Positions 25,831-33,958 of a stretch of DNA of 64,000 nucleotides are shown here, piece after piece (the first letter of the stretch is position 1; every line of letters starts with the position of its first letter). This stretch comes from Streptomyces omiyaensis (GTDB lineage: Bacteria; Actinomycetota; Actinomycetes; Streptomycetales; Streptomycetaceae), in the NCBI RefSeq assembly GCF_014650895.1, contig NZ_BMVV01000008.1, forward strand, positions 248,001 to 312,000. The letters are read 5' to 3'. The notes beneath the pieces were generated by a model, which had not been told where the DNA came from, made no database searches, and was given only the letters and a program-made list of their open reading frames with translations. The position numbers and the translations under genes were made by a program.

Positions 25831-26648
25831 TGGCCGAACTCATCACGATCACCGACCCCGACGACCCCCGCCTCAGCGACTACACCGGCCTGACCGACGT
25901 CGAGCTGCGGCGCCGGCGCGAACCCGCCGAGGGCCTCTTCATCGCCGAGGGCGAGAAGGTCATCCGCCGTGCCAAGCAGGCCGGTTACGAGATGCGGTCG
26001 ATGCTGCTCTCCGCCAAGTGGGTCGACGTCATGCGCGACGTCATCGACGAGGTCCCCGCCCCGGTGTACGCGATCCAGCCCGACCTCGCCGAACGCGTCA
26101 CCGGCTACCACGTGCACCGCGGCGCCCTCGCCTCGATGCAGCGCAAGCCGCTTCCGGCCGCCGCCGACCTGCTCGCCGGCGCCCGCCGGGTCGCGGTCAT
26201 GGAGTCGGTCAACGACCACACCAACATCGGCGCCATCTTCCGCAGCGCCGCCGCCCTCGGCATGGACGCCGTGCTGCTCTCCCCGGACTGCGCCGACCCC
26301 CTCTACCGCCGCTCGGTGAAGGTCTCCATGGGCGCCGTCTTCTCCGTCCCGTACGCCCGCCTGGACACCTGGCCGCGCGGTCTGGAGGCGGTACGGGAGG
26401 CGGGCTTCAAGCTCCTCGCGCTGACCCCGGCCGAGAAGGCCACCTCCATGGACGAGGCCGCCCCGCACCGCCTGGACCGCGTGGCGCTGATGCTCGGCGC
26501 GGAGGGCGAGGGCCTCTCCACCCAGGCCCTGCGCGCCGCCGACGAGTGGGTCCGCATCCCGATGGCCCACGGCGTCGACTCGCTCAACGTGGGCGCGGCG
26601 GCGGCCGTCGCCTTCTACGCGGTCACGGCGGGCCGCCCGGAGGCCTGA
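25830..26648 (+). CDS. TrmH/SpoU-family RNA methyltransferase
   Basis: A 272-residue 2'-O-ribose RNA methyltransferase of the SPOUT class. The three SpoU motifs are seen as ESVNDHTNIGAIFRSAAALG, LMLGAEGEGLS and RIPMAHGVDSLNVGAAAAVAFY (in parts). The N-terminal about 90 residues are a substrate-binding domain (GLFIAEGEKVIRRA). It modifies rRNA or tRNA with SAM; the exact nucleotide is not predictable, and some relatives confer resistance to peptide antibiotics. The GTG start has no ribosome site and lies at the predicted transcription start. Confidence 0.9.
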   Translation: MAELITITDPDDPRLSDYTGLTDVELRRRREPAEGLFIAEGEKVIRRAKQAGYEMRSMLLSAKWVDVMRDVIDEVPAPVYAIQPDLAERVTGYHVHRGALASMQRKPLPAAADLLAGARRVAVMESVNDHTNIGAIFRSAAALGMDAVLLSPDCADPLYRRSVKVSMGAVFSVPYARLDTWPRGLEAVREAGFKLLALTPAEKATSMDEAAPHRLDRVALMLGAEGEGLSTQALRAADEWVRIPMAHGVDSLNVGAAAAVAFYAVTAGRPEA

Positions 26649-26752
26649 CCTTCGCGGAGGTCCGCGCCTTCTCCCCCGCGAAGGGCCCCGGGCGCCCTAG
26701 GGCCCGTGAGGGCCGGGCATCCGGCGGGCCCGGGTGCGGGGGAGGGGGCGAC

Positions 26753-27931
26753 ATGGGGAACGGCGTGCGTCCGCCGGGGCCGGGCGACCCGGAACGGGTG
26801 GGCCCGTACCGGCTGGAGGGGGTCCTCGGCCGGGGCGGCATGGGCGCGGTCTACCTCGCGCGGTCGCCGGGCGGCAAGCCCCTCGCGGTGAAGGTGATCC
26901 GGCACGAACTGGCCCAGGACGCGGAGTTCCGGCGGCGCTTCGCCCGCGAGGTGCGCCTCGCACGGGCGGTGAACGGCGTCTTCACCGCCGGCGTCGTCGA
27001 CGCGGACCCGGAGGGGGACCCGCCGTGGCTGGCCACGGTCCACGTACCGGGCCCCTCCCTGGGCACGGCCCTGCGGGCCACCGGACCGTGGCCCGAGCGT
27101 TCCGTGCTCGCCCTCGGGGCGGGCCTCGCCGAGGCGCTGGACGCCATCCACAGGGCGGGCGTCGTCCACCGGGACCTGAAGCCCTCGAACATCCTGCTGG
27201 CCGCGGACGGACCCCGGGTCATCGACTTCGGCGTCTCGGCCTCCGCCGCCGGCACCTCCGCGCTGACCGGCAGCGGTGTCGTGCTGGGCACCGTCGGGTA
27301 CATGGCGCCCGAGCAGCTCACCGGAGCCGAGGTCACGTCCGCCGCCGACGTCTTCGCCCTCGGCGCGGTCCTGGCCCTCACCGCCTCCGGCCGGGGCCCC
27401 TTCGAGGAACCCTCGACCGGCGGCCGGGACGCCGGCCCCGCGCGGATCATGTACCGGGTCGCGCACGAGGAGCCGTACCTCGCCGGCCTCACGCCGCGGG
27501 TGGAGGAGCTGGTGCGCCGCTGCCTCGCCAATGATCCGGCCGCCCGCCCGCGGGTCGGCGCGCTCCTCGCGGAACTGGCGCCGAGCGCGGCGGCCGCGGG
27601 GCCGGCGTGGCTGCCGCCCGCCCTGGCCGGACTCCTGCCGGGTCCGCCGCCGGCGGCCCCCTCGCCGACCCTGGTCGACCCGGGTGCCGCGACGCTCCCG
27701 GCGGTCGGCGGCGCCCCGCCGGCCCCCCGCGCGCCCGGCGCCCCGGGACCGGACCCGTACGGTCCCCGCACGGCCGGGGCGCCGGATCACGGCCCGTACG
27801 GTCCCCGCACGGCCGGGTCCCCGCACCACGGTCCGTACGGCGGTCCCACGAAGTCCGGGCGCCCCGGGCCGCGGCGCGGCGTCGCCGCGGCCGTCGGCGT
27901 CCTCCTCCTCGCGGCCGGTGCGCTGTTCTGA
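26753..27931 (+). CDS. Membrane Ser/Thr protein kinase, cut by in-frame TGA after the TM helix
   Basis: A 392-residue Hanks-type kinase as read to the first stop. Kinase domain about residues 18-285: glycine loop GRGGMG, Lys47, HRDLKPSN with Asp141, DFG with Asp158, GYMAPEQ. A Pro/Gly/Tyr-rich juxtamembrane linker follows, then a hydrophobic segment at about 374-392 (GVAAAVGVLLLAAGALF). The next codon is TGA; the same frame continues open for 178 codons to 28468 with a plausible extracellular domain. ATG follows GGAGGGGGCGAC. It may be a natural truncation, a readthrough gene or a sequencing error. Confidence 0.85.
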   Translation: MGNGVRPPGPGDPERVGPYRLEGVLGRGGMGAVYLARSPGGKPLAVKVIRHELAQDAEFRRRFAREVRLARAVNGVFTAGVVDADPEGDPPWLATVHVPGPSLGTALRATGPWPERSVLALGAGLAEALDAIHRAGVVHRDLKPSNILLAADGPRVIDFGVSASAAGTSALTGSGVVLGTVGYMAPEQLTGAEVTSAADVFALGAVLALTASGRGPFEEPSTGGRDAGPARIMYRVAHEEPYLAGLTPRVEELVRRCLANDPAARPRVGALLAELAPSAAAAGPAWLPPALAGLLPGPPPAAPSPTLVDPGAATLPAVGGAPPAPRAPGAPGPDPYGPRTAGAPDHGPYGPRTAGSPHHGPYGGPTKSGRPGPRRGVAAAVGVLLLAAGALF

Positions 27932-28468
27932 CACCTGACCGGCGACGGGGAGGAAGCCCGGCCCCCGCGGGACACCGCGGCCTCCCCCACCGGCGCGGCC
28001 GCGCCCCCGCCCGCCACGGAGGCCGCGCGGACCCCGTCGCCCACCGCCGGCGCGGCGCGGACCACGCCGCCGCGCACCTCCGCCCCGGCGCCCCCGCCGA
28101 GCCCCGCGGACGCCCTCCCCGTCGACGGCTCCTGGCGGGGGACGTACACCTGTGGCCAGGGCCTGACGCGGCTCTCCCTGGAGATCACCGGCACCGGTGA
28201 CGGAGCCCTGGCCGCGCTGTTCAGCTTCTCCGCGCACCCCGACAACCCGGGCGTGCCCGACGGTTCGTTCCGCATGATCGGGGCGTACGACCCGTACGCG
28301 CGCCGGATGGTGCTGAGCGGCGACAGCTGGGTCGACCGCCCCGACGACTACCTGATGGTCGGACTGGAGGCGCGGATGCCCGCCGGAGAGACCCCCATGA
28401 GCCTGGAGGGTGACATCGTGAGCGACAACGGGGCCTGCACGACCTTCACCGTGCTCCGCCGTCCCTGA
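27932..28468 (+). pseudogene. Extracellular domain of the same kinase, downstream of the in-frame TGA
   Basis: In the exact frame of the upstream kinase, codons after the TGA encode a Pro/Thr/Ala linker (HLTGDGEEARPPRD... to about residue 70), then a compact domain with DGSWRGTYTCGQGL, LAALFSFSAHP, DPYARRMVLSGDSW and DNGACTTFTVL, with two cysteines that could pair. It looks like the sensor part normally fused to the kinase by its TM helix. No good start codon or ribosome site lies at its beginning (a GTG at 28253 would give only 71 residues), so it is probably not translated alone. Confidence 0.65.
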
Positions 28469-28505
28469 GGGGTGCCTTCCGGACGGACCCGGAAGGGACG
28501 GCGGC

Positions 28506-29675
28506 CTAGCCCTGGAGGGCCTGGGCGGCGGCGATGCCCAGTGCCACCACCAGCGTCACCACCACGAAGACGACGAGCCGCTGGCGCAGCAGCCGGGGGT
28601 TGGCCGGGCGGCGGCCGGTGGACGTCGTCCGGTTCCCCGGCCGGGTGCCCGGCCGCGACTGCGGATTCCGGGAGCCGCCGGTACGGGCGGGCGCCGAGGG
28701 GCGCGAGGACGGCGCGGCACCGCGCCCCCGGGCCGCCGCGCGCTCCGGCTCGCGGCCCGGCGCGTCCCGCTCCGTGTACCGCTCGGTCGGCCGCAGCGTG
28801 CCGCGCTCCTCCGTCCGCTCGCGCGGGGCCGGCGGGCGGGCGGAGGGCAGCCCCTGGGCCTCGCGGGCGGCGATCTCCTTGAGCCGCATCGACAGCTGGA
28901 GCGTGCTGGGCCGGTCCTCCGGGTCCTTCGCCAGGCAGGCCCGGACGAGCGGCGCGAGCGCGTCCGGCACGCCCTGGAGCTGCGCCTCCTCGTGGACCAC
29001 GCGGTAGAGCATGACCTCGGAACTGCCGTGTCCGAAGGGCGAGTCGCCCATCGAGGCGTACGCGAGGGTGGCGCCGAGCGAGAAGACGTCCGTCGCCGGG
29101 GTGACGGCGGCGCCCCGCACCTGCTCGGGCGCGAGGAAGCCGGGGGAGCCGACCGCGGTCCCGACATGGGTGAGGGTGCTGGCGCCGGTGGCCCAGGCGA
29201 TCCCGAAGTCGATGATGCGGGGGCCCTTGGGGGAGAGCAGGATGTTCGACGGCTTCAGGTCCCGGTGCACGACCCCGGCCTCGTGGACGGCGACCAGGCC
29301 CTCGGAGAGCGCGGCACCGATCGACGCCACGTCGGCGGCGCGCAGCGGGCCCTCCTCGGCGACCCGGTCGTGCAGCGAGGGACCGGGGACGTACTGGGTG
29401 GCGAACCAGGGACGCTCGGCGTCCAGGTCGGCCGCGACCAGCCGGGCGGTGCAGCCGCCGCGGATCCGCCGGGCCGCGGACACCTCGCGGGCGAACCGGG
29501 ACCGGAACTCCTGGTCCTCGGCCAGGTCGGGCCGGATCACCTTCAGCGCCACCCGCTGACCGCGCCGGTCGGAGCCGAGGTACACGACCCCCATCCCTCC
29601 GGCGCCCAGCCTGCGGTGGAGCCGGAACGCCCCGACGATCCGCGGGTCCTCGCGCCGGAGCCGCATCATCGCCAT
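28506..29675 (-). CDS. Membrane Ser/Thr protein kinase
   Basis: A 389-residue Hanks-type kinase convergent with the first. Kinase domain about residues 15-270: GAGGMG, Lys45, HRDLKPSN with Asp139, IIDFG with Asp156, GFLAPEQ. A long Arg/Pro/Ser-rich linker leads to a single C-terminal membrane helix (about 364-388) with almost no residues outside, so there is no extracellular sensor. ATG at 29675 follows GAGGGGAC and is preferred to an ATG ten codons upstream. Substrate unknown. Its kinase part is similar in style to the neighbour, suggesting an old duplication. Confidence 0.92.
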   Translation of the reverse strand: MAMMRLRREDPRIVGAFRLHRRLGAGGMGVVYLGSDRRGQRVALKVIRPDLAEDQEFRSRFAREVSAARRIRGGCTARLVAADLDAERPWFATQYVPGPSLHDRVAEEGPLRAADVASIGAALSEGLVAVHEAGVVHRDLKPSNILLSPKGPRIIDFGIAWATGASTLTHVGTAVGSPGFLAPEQVRGAAVTPATDVFSLGATLAYASMGDSPFGHGSSEVMLYRVVHEEAQLQGVPDALAPLVRACLAKDPEDRPSTLQLSMRLKEIAAREAQGLPSARPPAPRERTEERGTLRPTERYTERDAPGREPERAAARGRGAAPSSRPSAPARTGGSRNPQSRPGTRPGNRTTSTGRRPANPRLLRQRLVVFVVVTLVVALGIAAAQALQG

Positions 29676-30214
29676 GTCCGTCCCCTCGTCCGTTCGACGT
29701 GGCACAGCTTACGTAGTGCCGCCCCCGGGCGCTCATAGGCCGCGCCCTCCCACCGGCTTCGATTGTCAGTGCTGGAAGGTCCCGCCGCCGTGCCCGTCCC
29801 CGAGCCTTCCCGCCAACCCCCCTTTCCGTCCAGCCCACTTGACAGGGCCTCCCGGCAACTCCCCCCGCCCCGCGGCCGCCTCGGCGAGCCCCCGCCGGTC
29901 CCCGCCCGGCCGCGCTTCCCGCCGGACGTGACCCATGTCACCGGCGGGCCCCCTCCGGGGGCGCCGGGGCGCGCCCCCTCCGGGAAACCCCCCACCCGCG
30001 CGCCCCCGTCTCCACCCAGGGGAGTACGCCGGAAGGAGCGGCGTCATCCTCCCGGAGGCCCGAAAGCCGGTACGCGGGCATGACGCCCCGGGCCCCGCCG
30101 CTCCCTAGTGTGGAGGTCATGCGGTGGGCGCGACTCTCGTCCCCCGAGGAACACGCGCCCACCGCACCCGAGTCCGGCGAGGACGAGGGCAACAGAGCAC
30201 GACAGGAGAGGACC
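29676..30214. other. Intergenic stretch between divergent kinase and small membrane gene
   Basis: About 540 bases, very C/G-rich with C-runs. On the + strand TAGTGT at 30107-30112 could be a -10 for the small gene. I see no tRNA, repeat or conserved ORF here. Confidence 0.45.
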
Positions 30215-30382
30215 ATGGCCCACACGGCACACCGGCCGACCACCCGCCCCGCGGGACGCCGTCACCCCCTGGTGGCCACCGCCATGGTCCTCCCTCTCGC
30301 GGCCCTGCTCGTGGTCGTCTTCGGCGGCTGGGAAGCGGTGGTCACACAGGCGTCGTCCGTGGGCGTGATGCTGGGGCGCTGA
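30215..30382 (+). CDS. Small membrane protein, 55 residues
   Basis: A 55-residue protein with a basic N-terminus (MAHTAHRPTTRPAGRRH) and one membrane helix (about residues 19-40). The ATG follows CAGGAGAGGACC, a strong ribosome site, which supports it as real. It has no recognisable motif. The short outside tail ends VGVMLGR. Function unknown. Confidence 0.6.
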   Translation: MAHTAHRPTTRPAGRRHPLVATAMVLPLAALLVVVFGGWEAVVTQASSVGVMLGR

Positions 30383-30470
30383 GCGGCGCCCCGGATCCGG
30401 GAGAGCGGCCCGGGTCGAAAACATCGGCCGACAGCCCCGTGGGGACGGGGGTGCGGCGGACGACAGCGCA

Positions 30471-30502
30471 GGGGCCGGTCGGCCGGGGAGCCGACCGGCC
30501 CC
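30471..30502. terminator. Perfect 13-bp hairpin
   Basis: GGGGCCGGTCGGC (30471-30483) pairs exactly with 30490-30502 around a 6-base loop. Probable terminator of the small membrane gene, 88 bases after its stop. Confidence 0.6.
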
Positions 30503-30565
30503 TCCGCGCACCCGCCCCGCCTCCGCCCTCCGGGTCCGGCCCCCGCGGTGCCCGCGGGCGGCGCG

Positions 30566-30577
30566 TACGCTCGCCGG
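30566..30577 (+). promoter_or_regulatory. -10 box of a leaderless phosphotransferase gene
   Basis: TACGCT at 30566-30571 ends six bases before the ATG at 30578. No ribosome site is present, so a leaderless message is likely. No convincing -35 is visible. Confidence 0.5.
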
Positions 30578-31645
30578 ATGGATTTCGCCGAGAGTGCGCC
30601 GCCGGGCCCGGGACCGTCGGACGGTGACGTGTTGGGGGCGCTCGCGCTGATCGCCCGGGACGCCGTGCACGGCGGGGGAGCGTGCCGGTGCGGGGCCGAC
30701 GAGGTCCGGGTGCTGGCGGACCGGGAGGACGGTGCCGTCGTGCGGCACGCCGGGCTCGTCGCCAAGGCGCACGCACCCGGGACCGAGGCCGGTCCGCACG
30801 CGGCCCGCCTGGCCCTCGCCGGCCGTCCGGAGCTCGGCGGGATCCTCCTCCCGCCGGTGCCGGGACCCCGCCCGGAGCGCGTCGCGGGGCGGCCGGTGAC
30901 GGTCTGGCCGTACGGACCTCCGGTCGACCCGGAGGATCCCGACGCCGCCCCCTGGGAGGAGGCGGCCCGGCTCCTCGCGCTGCTCCACCGCACCCCGCCG
31001 CCGTCCGGGGCGGCCGGCCGGCTGCCCGCGATGCGCGCCCCCGCCAAGGCGGCCCTGGCCGTCGCGCGGATGCTCGACGCGGCCCCGGCCCACCCGGCCG
31101 CCGCCACCGTCCTCGCCGCCTGGCGCACGGTCACGGAGACCGGCACCGGCACGGAGACCGGCACCGGCACGGAGACCGGCACCGGGCCCGCCGCCGAGAC
31201 CGGTGCCCTCGCAGCTTCCGGCGCGTCGCCGGATTCCGGCGCCCCGCGCGCGTACCTCTGCCACGGCGACTTCCATCTCGGCCAGCTGGTCCGGGACTTC
31301 CGGGGCGACTGGCTGCTCATCGACGTCGACGACGCCGGTCTGGGCGACCCCGCCTGGGACCTGGCCCGTCCGGCGGCCTGGTTCGCCGCCGGGCTGCTCC
31401 CGGGGGAGGCGTGGTCGCGGTTCCTCGGCGCGTACGAGGCCGCGGGCGGCCCGGCCACCGGTGCCGACCCGTGGACCCGGCTCGATCGTCCGGCCCGGGC
31501 GCTGACCGTGCAGACCGCCGCCCTCGCCCTGGCGAAGTCCACGGCGGAGCGCCGCGGACTCGACGAGGTGGAAGACGTGATGATCGACACCTGCGCCCGG
31601 ATCGCGTCCGCCCGAACCGCTTCCGGCTCCACCGCGTCCCCCTAA
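30578..31645 (+). CDS. Aminoglycoside phosphotransferase-family (APH/ChoK fold) protein
   Basis: A 355-residue kinase-fold small-molecule phosphotransferase. The C-terminal lobe shows the Brenner motif YLCHGDFHLGQLV and the metal motif LIDVDDAGLGDPAWDLA. The N-lobe is divergent, with an unusual cysteine cluster CRCGAD. A TG-rich 18-base repeat expands the region before the catalytic motif. Substrate unknown; homology to resistance enzymes does not prove antibiotic phosphorylation. Confidence 0.82.
   Translation: MDFAESAPPGPGPSDGDVLGALALIARDAVHGGGACRCGADEVRVLADREDGAVVRHAGLVAKAHAPGTEAGPHAARLALAGRPELGGILLPPVPGPRPERVAGRPVTVWPYGPPVDPEDPDAAPWEEAARLLALLHRTPPPSGAAGRLPAMRAPAKAALAVARMLDAAPAHPAAATVLAAWRTVTETGTGTETGTGTETGTGPAAETGALAASGASPDSGAPRAYLCHGDFHLGQLVRDFRGDWLLIDVDDAGLGDPAWDLARPAAWFAAGLLPGEAWSRFLGAYEAAGGPATGADPWTRLDRPARALTVQTAALALAKSTAERRGLDEVEDVMIDTCARIASARTASGSTASP
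31133..31186 (+). repeat. 18-base tandem repeat in the phosphotransferase gene
   Basis: Three copies of ACGGAGACCGGCACCGGC (the last with one changed base) encode repeated TETGTG. The unit length is a multiple of three, so copy changes keep the frame. Confidence 0.9.
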
Positions 31646-31692
31646 GGTGAAGCCATCATCGAAACGGCAACGGCAGGGGAGTTGAGCCGAGC

Positions 31693-31968
31693 ATGCAGTG
31701 TCCCAAGTGTCACGCGGCGATGCACACGTACAACCGCAACGGCGTCCAGATAGAGCAGTGCAGCGGCTGCCGCGGGATCTTCCTGGACTACGGCGAGCTG
31801 GAGGCCCTGACCCGCCTGGAGTCCCAGTGGCAGGCCCCGCCCGCCCCGCCGGCGGCGTACCCGGCCCAGCCGGCCCCGGCCGCTCCCGCGTGGGGCGCCC
31901 CGCACGGCGGTCACCACGGCGGTCACCACCGCCAGCGCGGCTTCGGCCGGATGCTCTTCTCCTCCTGA
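31693..31968 (+). CDS. TFIIB-type zinc-ribbon protein
   Basis: A 91-residue protein with a zinc ribbon MQCPKCHAAM...IEQCSGCRGIFLDYGELEAL, four metal-binding cysteines in residues 3-26. The second half is Pro/Ala-rich and then histidine-rich (GGHHGGHHRQRG), another possible metal site. It is the zf-TFIIB single-domain family common in bacteria. Function unknown. ATG follows GGGGAGTTGAGCCGAGC with wide spacing; it directly follows the phosphotransferase gene by 47 bases. Confidence 0.85.
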   Translation: MQCPKCHAAMHTYNRNGVQIEQCSGCRGIFLDYGELEALTRLESQWQAPPAPPAAYPAQPAPAAPAWGAPHGGHHGGHHRQRGFGRMLFSS

Positions 31969-32033
31969 GCCCGGCCCGGTCCCGGATCCGTCCCGCACGG
32001 GGCCGGGACCGGTGCGTCCGGGACCGCGCACGA

Positions 32034-32070
32034 CGAAGCCCCCGGCCGCGAACCGCGGCCGGGGGCTTCG
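32034..32070. terminator. Terminator of the tRNA operon, perfect 17-bp stem
   Basis: CGAAGCCCCCGGCCGCG (32034-32050) pairs exactly with 32054-32070 around a 3-base loop. It lies eight bases past the last tRNA-Val on the minus strand and can also stop transcription from the zinc-ribbon gene. Confidence 0.8.
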
Positions 32071-32077
32071 TCTTCTG

Positions 32078-32149
32078 TGCGCGATACTGGGATTGAACCA
32101 GTGACCTCTTCCGTGTCAGGGAAGCGCTCTCCCGCTGAGCTAATCGCGC
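32078..32149 (-). tRNA. tRNA-Val (GAC), copy 4 in operon order
   Basis: A full cloverleaf on the minus strand: acceptor GCGCGAT/ATCGCGC, D-arm GCTCAGCGGGAGAGC, anticodon stem CTTCC/GGAAG with loop CTGACAC (anticodon GAC), T-loop TTCAATC, discriminator A. No CCA is encoded. Confidence 0.95.
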
Positions 32150-32179
32150 CGGATGCACCCGGGGGTGCAGGAGGCGTGG

Positions 32180-32251
32180 TGCGCGATACTGGGATTGAAC
32201 CAGTGACCTCTTCCGTGTCAGGGAAGCGCTCTCCCGCTGAGCTAATCGCGC
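32180..32251 (-). tRNA. tRNA-Val (GAC), copy 3
   Basis: Base-for-base identical to the copy at 32078 in the mature tRNA. The spacer between these two resembles the next one, indicating tandem duplication. Confidence 0.95.
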
Positions 32252-32281
32252 GGGACGCACCCGAAGGTGCAGGAGATGTGG

Positions 32282-32353
32282 TGCGCGATACTGGGATTGA
32301 ACCAGTGACCTCTTCCGTGTCAGGGAAGCGCTCTCCCGCTGAGCTAATCGCGC
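32282..32353 (-). tRNA. tRNA-Val (GAC), copy 2
   Basis: Identical mature sequence to the two copies downstream in the operon; anticodon loop CTGACAC. Confidence 0.95.
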
Positions 32354-32386
32354 GGGGATCCGGAGATCCAGGACCCGAGGGTCCAG

Positions 32387-32458
32387 TGGACGATACTGGG
32401 ATTGAACCAGTGACCTCTTCCGTGTCAGGGAAGCGCTCTCCCGCTGAGCTAATCGTCC
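32387..32458 (-). tRNA. tRNA-Val (GAC), copy 1, acceptor-stem variant
   Basis: Same body and anticodon as the other three, but the acceptor stem is GGACGAT/ATCGTCC, with compensatory changes at base pairs 2-71 and 3-70. Folding is kept. Confidence 0.95.
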
Positions 32459-32462
32459 TTGG

Positions 32463-32533
32463 AGGTGGAGACGGGATTTGAACCCGTGTAGACGGCTTTG
32501 CAGGCCGTTGCCTCGCCTCTCGGCCACTCCACC
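32463..32533 (-). tRNA. tRNA-Cys (GCA)
   Basis: Acceptor GGTGGAG/CTCCACC, anticodon stem ACGGC/GCCGT with loop CTGCAAA (anticodon GCA), discriminator T, followed by an encoded CCA (32460-32462). Confidence 0.95.
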
Positions 32534-32572
32534 AGGAGTGAATACGGGGGTTCGGGAAGATCCCCCACATCG

Positions 32573-32645
32573 AGCGGACGACGAGATTCGAACTCGCGAC
32601 CCTCACCTTGGCAAGGTGATGCTCTACCAACTGAGCCACGTCCGC
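32573..32645 (-). tRNA. tRNA-Gly (GCC)
   Basis: First gene of the operon. Acceptor GCGGACG/CGTCCGC, anticodon loop TTGCCAA (GCC) on stem CACC/GGTG, T-arm with TTCGAAT. No CCA encoded. Confidence 0.95.
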
Positions 32646-32687
32646 TTGTCGGTTCCGGTCCGCTTGCGCGTCCCGGCGACGTGTTGA

Positions 32688-32715
32688 ACTCTAGCGGATT
32701 CCCGGGCCAGTACAA
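32688..32715 (-). promoter_or_regulatory. Promoter of the Gly-Cys-Val tRNA operon
   Basis: On the minus strand, TTGTAC (complement of 32710-32715) and TAGAGT (complement of 32688-32693) are spaced 16 bases. Transcription would start about 35 bases before tRNA-Gly. Confidence 0.65.
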
Positions 32716-32863
32716 AAACGCGTTTCCGCAGCGTGCTGACCTGCACGCCCTTCGTGCCGCCCGGTCGGGCCGCACGGAGGGTTCGAGCGGCGTTCACCCG
32801 CCGTGTTCCCGGGGTCGCGGGGAGCCCCCGGCCGTACGCCCCGTGCTCCGGCCGCCGCCGACC

Positions 32864-32875
32864 TAGACTCGATCC
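32864..32875 (+). promoter_or_regulatory. -10 box of leaderless pabB
   Basis: TAGACT (32864-32869) ends six bases before the GTG at 32876, and there is no ribosome site. This fits a leaderless start. Confidence 0.6.
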
Positions 32876-33958
32876 GTGTACGACCTTGCTCCCCTGGCCC
32901 GCTTCGGCGGCCTCGTCGCGACCGACCTCCGGGACGTCACCCACGATCCCGAGGCCCTGGACTCCGCCGGCTTCTGGGCCGTCTGCGCCGACTTCGAGGG
33001 CCGGCTCACCTGCGCCCGCTTCGGAGACGTCCGCAGGGCGCCGGTGCCCGCCGCCGTCCCGGGCGCCTGGTCCGGGCCCCGTCCCGGTGACTGGACGTCC
33101 TCGCTCGACCGCGCCGCGTACACCGCGGGCGTGCGGAAGGTGCGCGAGCACATCGCGCGCGGCGAGGTCTACCAGGCGAACCTCTGCCGGGTGATGAGCG
33201 CCCCACTCCCCGATCCGGCCGCCGCCGACGTGGACGCCCTCACCGCGCTCCTCGCGGCCGGGAACCCCGCCCCGTACGCGGGAACGATCCGGCTGCCCGC
33301 GCACGGCGTGGAGATGGCCACCGCCTCGCCCGAGCTGTACCTCCGGCGCGAGGGCGGCCGGATCTCCTCCGGCCCGATCAAGGGCACCGGCAGGACCGCC
33401 GCGGACCTCCTGCCCAAGGACCACGCCGAGAACGTGATGATCGTGGACCTGGTCCGCAACGACCTCGGACGCGTCTGCGAGACCGGATCCGTCGCCGTCC
33501 CCGCCCTCTGCGACATCGAGGCCCACCCCGGCCTGGTCCACCTCGTCTCCACCGTCAGCGGCGTGCTGCGCGAGGACGCGGGCTGGCCCGAGCTGCTCGC
33601 GGCCACCTTCCCGCCCGGCTCCGTCACCGGCGCCCCCAAGTCCAGCGCCCTGCGGATCATCGAGGCGCTGGAGACCGCGCCCCGCGGCCCGTACTGCGGC
33701 GGGGTCGGCTGGGTGGACGCCGACCGGGGCCACGGCGAGCTGGCCGTCGGCATCCGCACCTTCTGGATCGACCGCCCGCACGGCGTGCTCCGCTTCGGCA
33801 CCGGCGCCGGGATCACCTGGGGCTCCGACCCCGAGCGGGAGTGGGAGGAGACCGAGCTGAAGGCGGCCCGGCTGGTCGCGATAGCGTCGGGCGCCTACGA
33901 GTCGGGCGCCCCGGACGAGGACGTCCCAGGGGCGAGCGGAAAGGCCATCTCTCGATGA
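32876..33958 (+). CDS. pabB: Aminodeoxychorismate synthase component I-like chorismate-binding protein
   Basis: A 360-residue chorismate-utilising enzyme, shorter than anthranilate synthase. It has the active-site region SSGPIKGTGRT with the lysine typical of PabB/TrpE nucleophile chemistry, DLVRNDLGRVC, and GSVTGAPKSSALRIIEALE. It adds ammonia from a glutaminase partner to chorismate, giving 4-amino-4-deoxychorismate for folate. The glutaminase gene is not adjacent. The stop overlaps pabC (ATGA), fixing the pathway. The GTG start is leaderless. Some annotations call such proteins generic chorismate-binding. Confidence 0.88.
   Translation: MYDLAPLARFGGLVATDLRDVTHDPEALDSAGFWAVCADFEGRLTCARFGDVRRAPVPAAVPGAWSGPRPGDWTSSLDRAAYTAGVRKVREHIARGEVYQANLCRVMSAPLPDPAAADVDALTALLAAGNPAPYAGTIRLPAHGVEMATASPELYLRREGGRISSGPIKGTGRTAADLLPKDHAENVMIVDLVRNDLGRVCETGSVAVPALCDIEAHPGLVHLVSTVSGVLREDAGWPELLAATFPPGSVTGAPKSSALRIIEALETAPRGPYCGGVGWVDADRGHGELAVGIRTFWIDRPHGVLRFGTGAGITWGSDPEREWEETELKAARLVAIASGAYESGAPDEDVPGASGKAISR

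Noticed and set aside
28253..28468. Independent 71-residue gene starting at GTG 28253
   Set aside because: It is in the exact frame of the interrupted kinase, without ribosome site or promoter; it is better read as the severed C-terminal domain.
30578..31645. Antibiotic-resistance call for the APH-like gene
   Set aside because: Only the fold is supported. No resistance-type substrate motif or mobile context is visible.
32078..32458. Possible CRISPR-like array (regular 72-base repeats with about 30-base spacers)
   Set aside because: Repeats fold as tRNA-Val with anticodon GAC, and spacers are similar to each other rather than unique.
30044..32527. Repeated protein segments across the tRNA cluster that look like a tandem-repeat protein
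   Set aside because: The repeats are the tRNA-Val genes read as protein. The cloverleafs are complete, so the RNA genes explain them.
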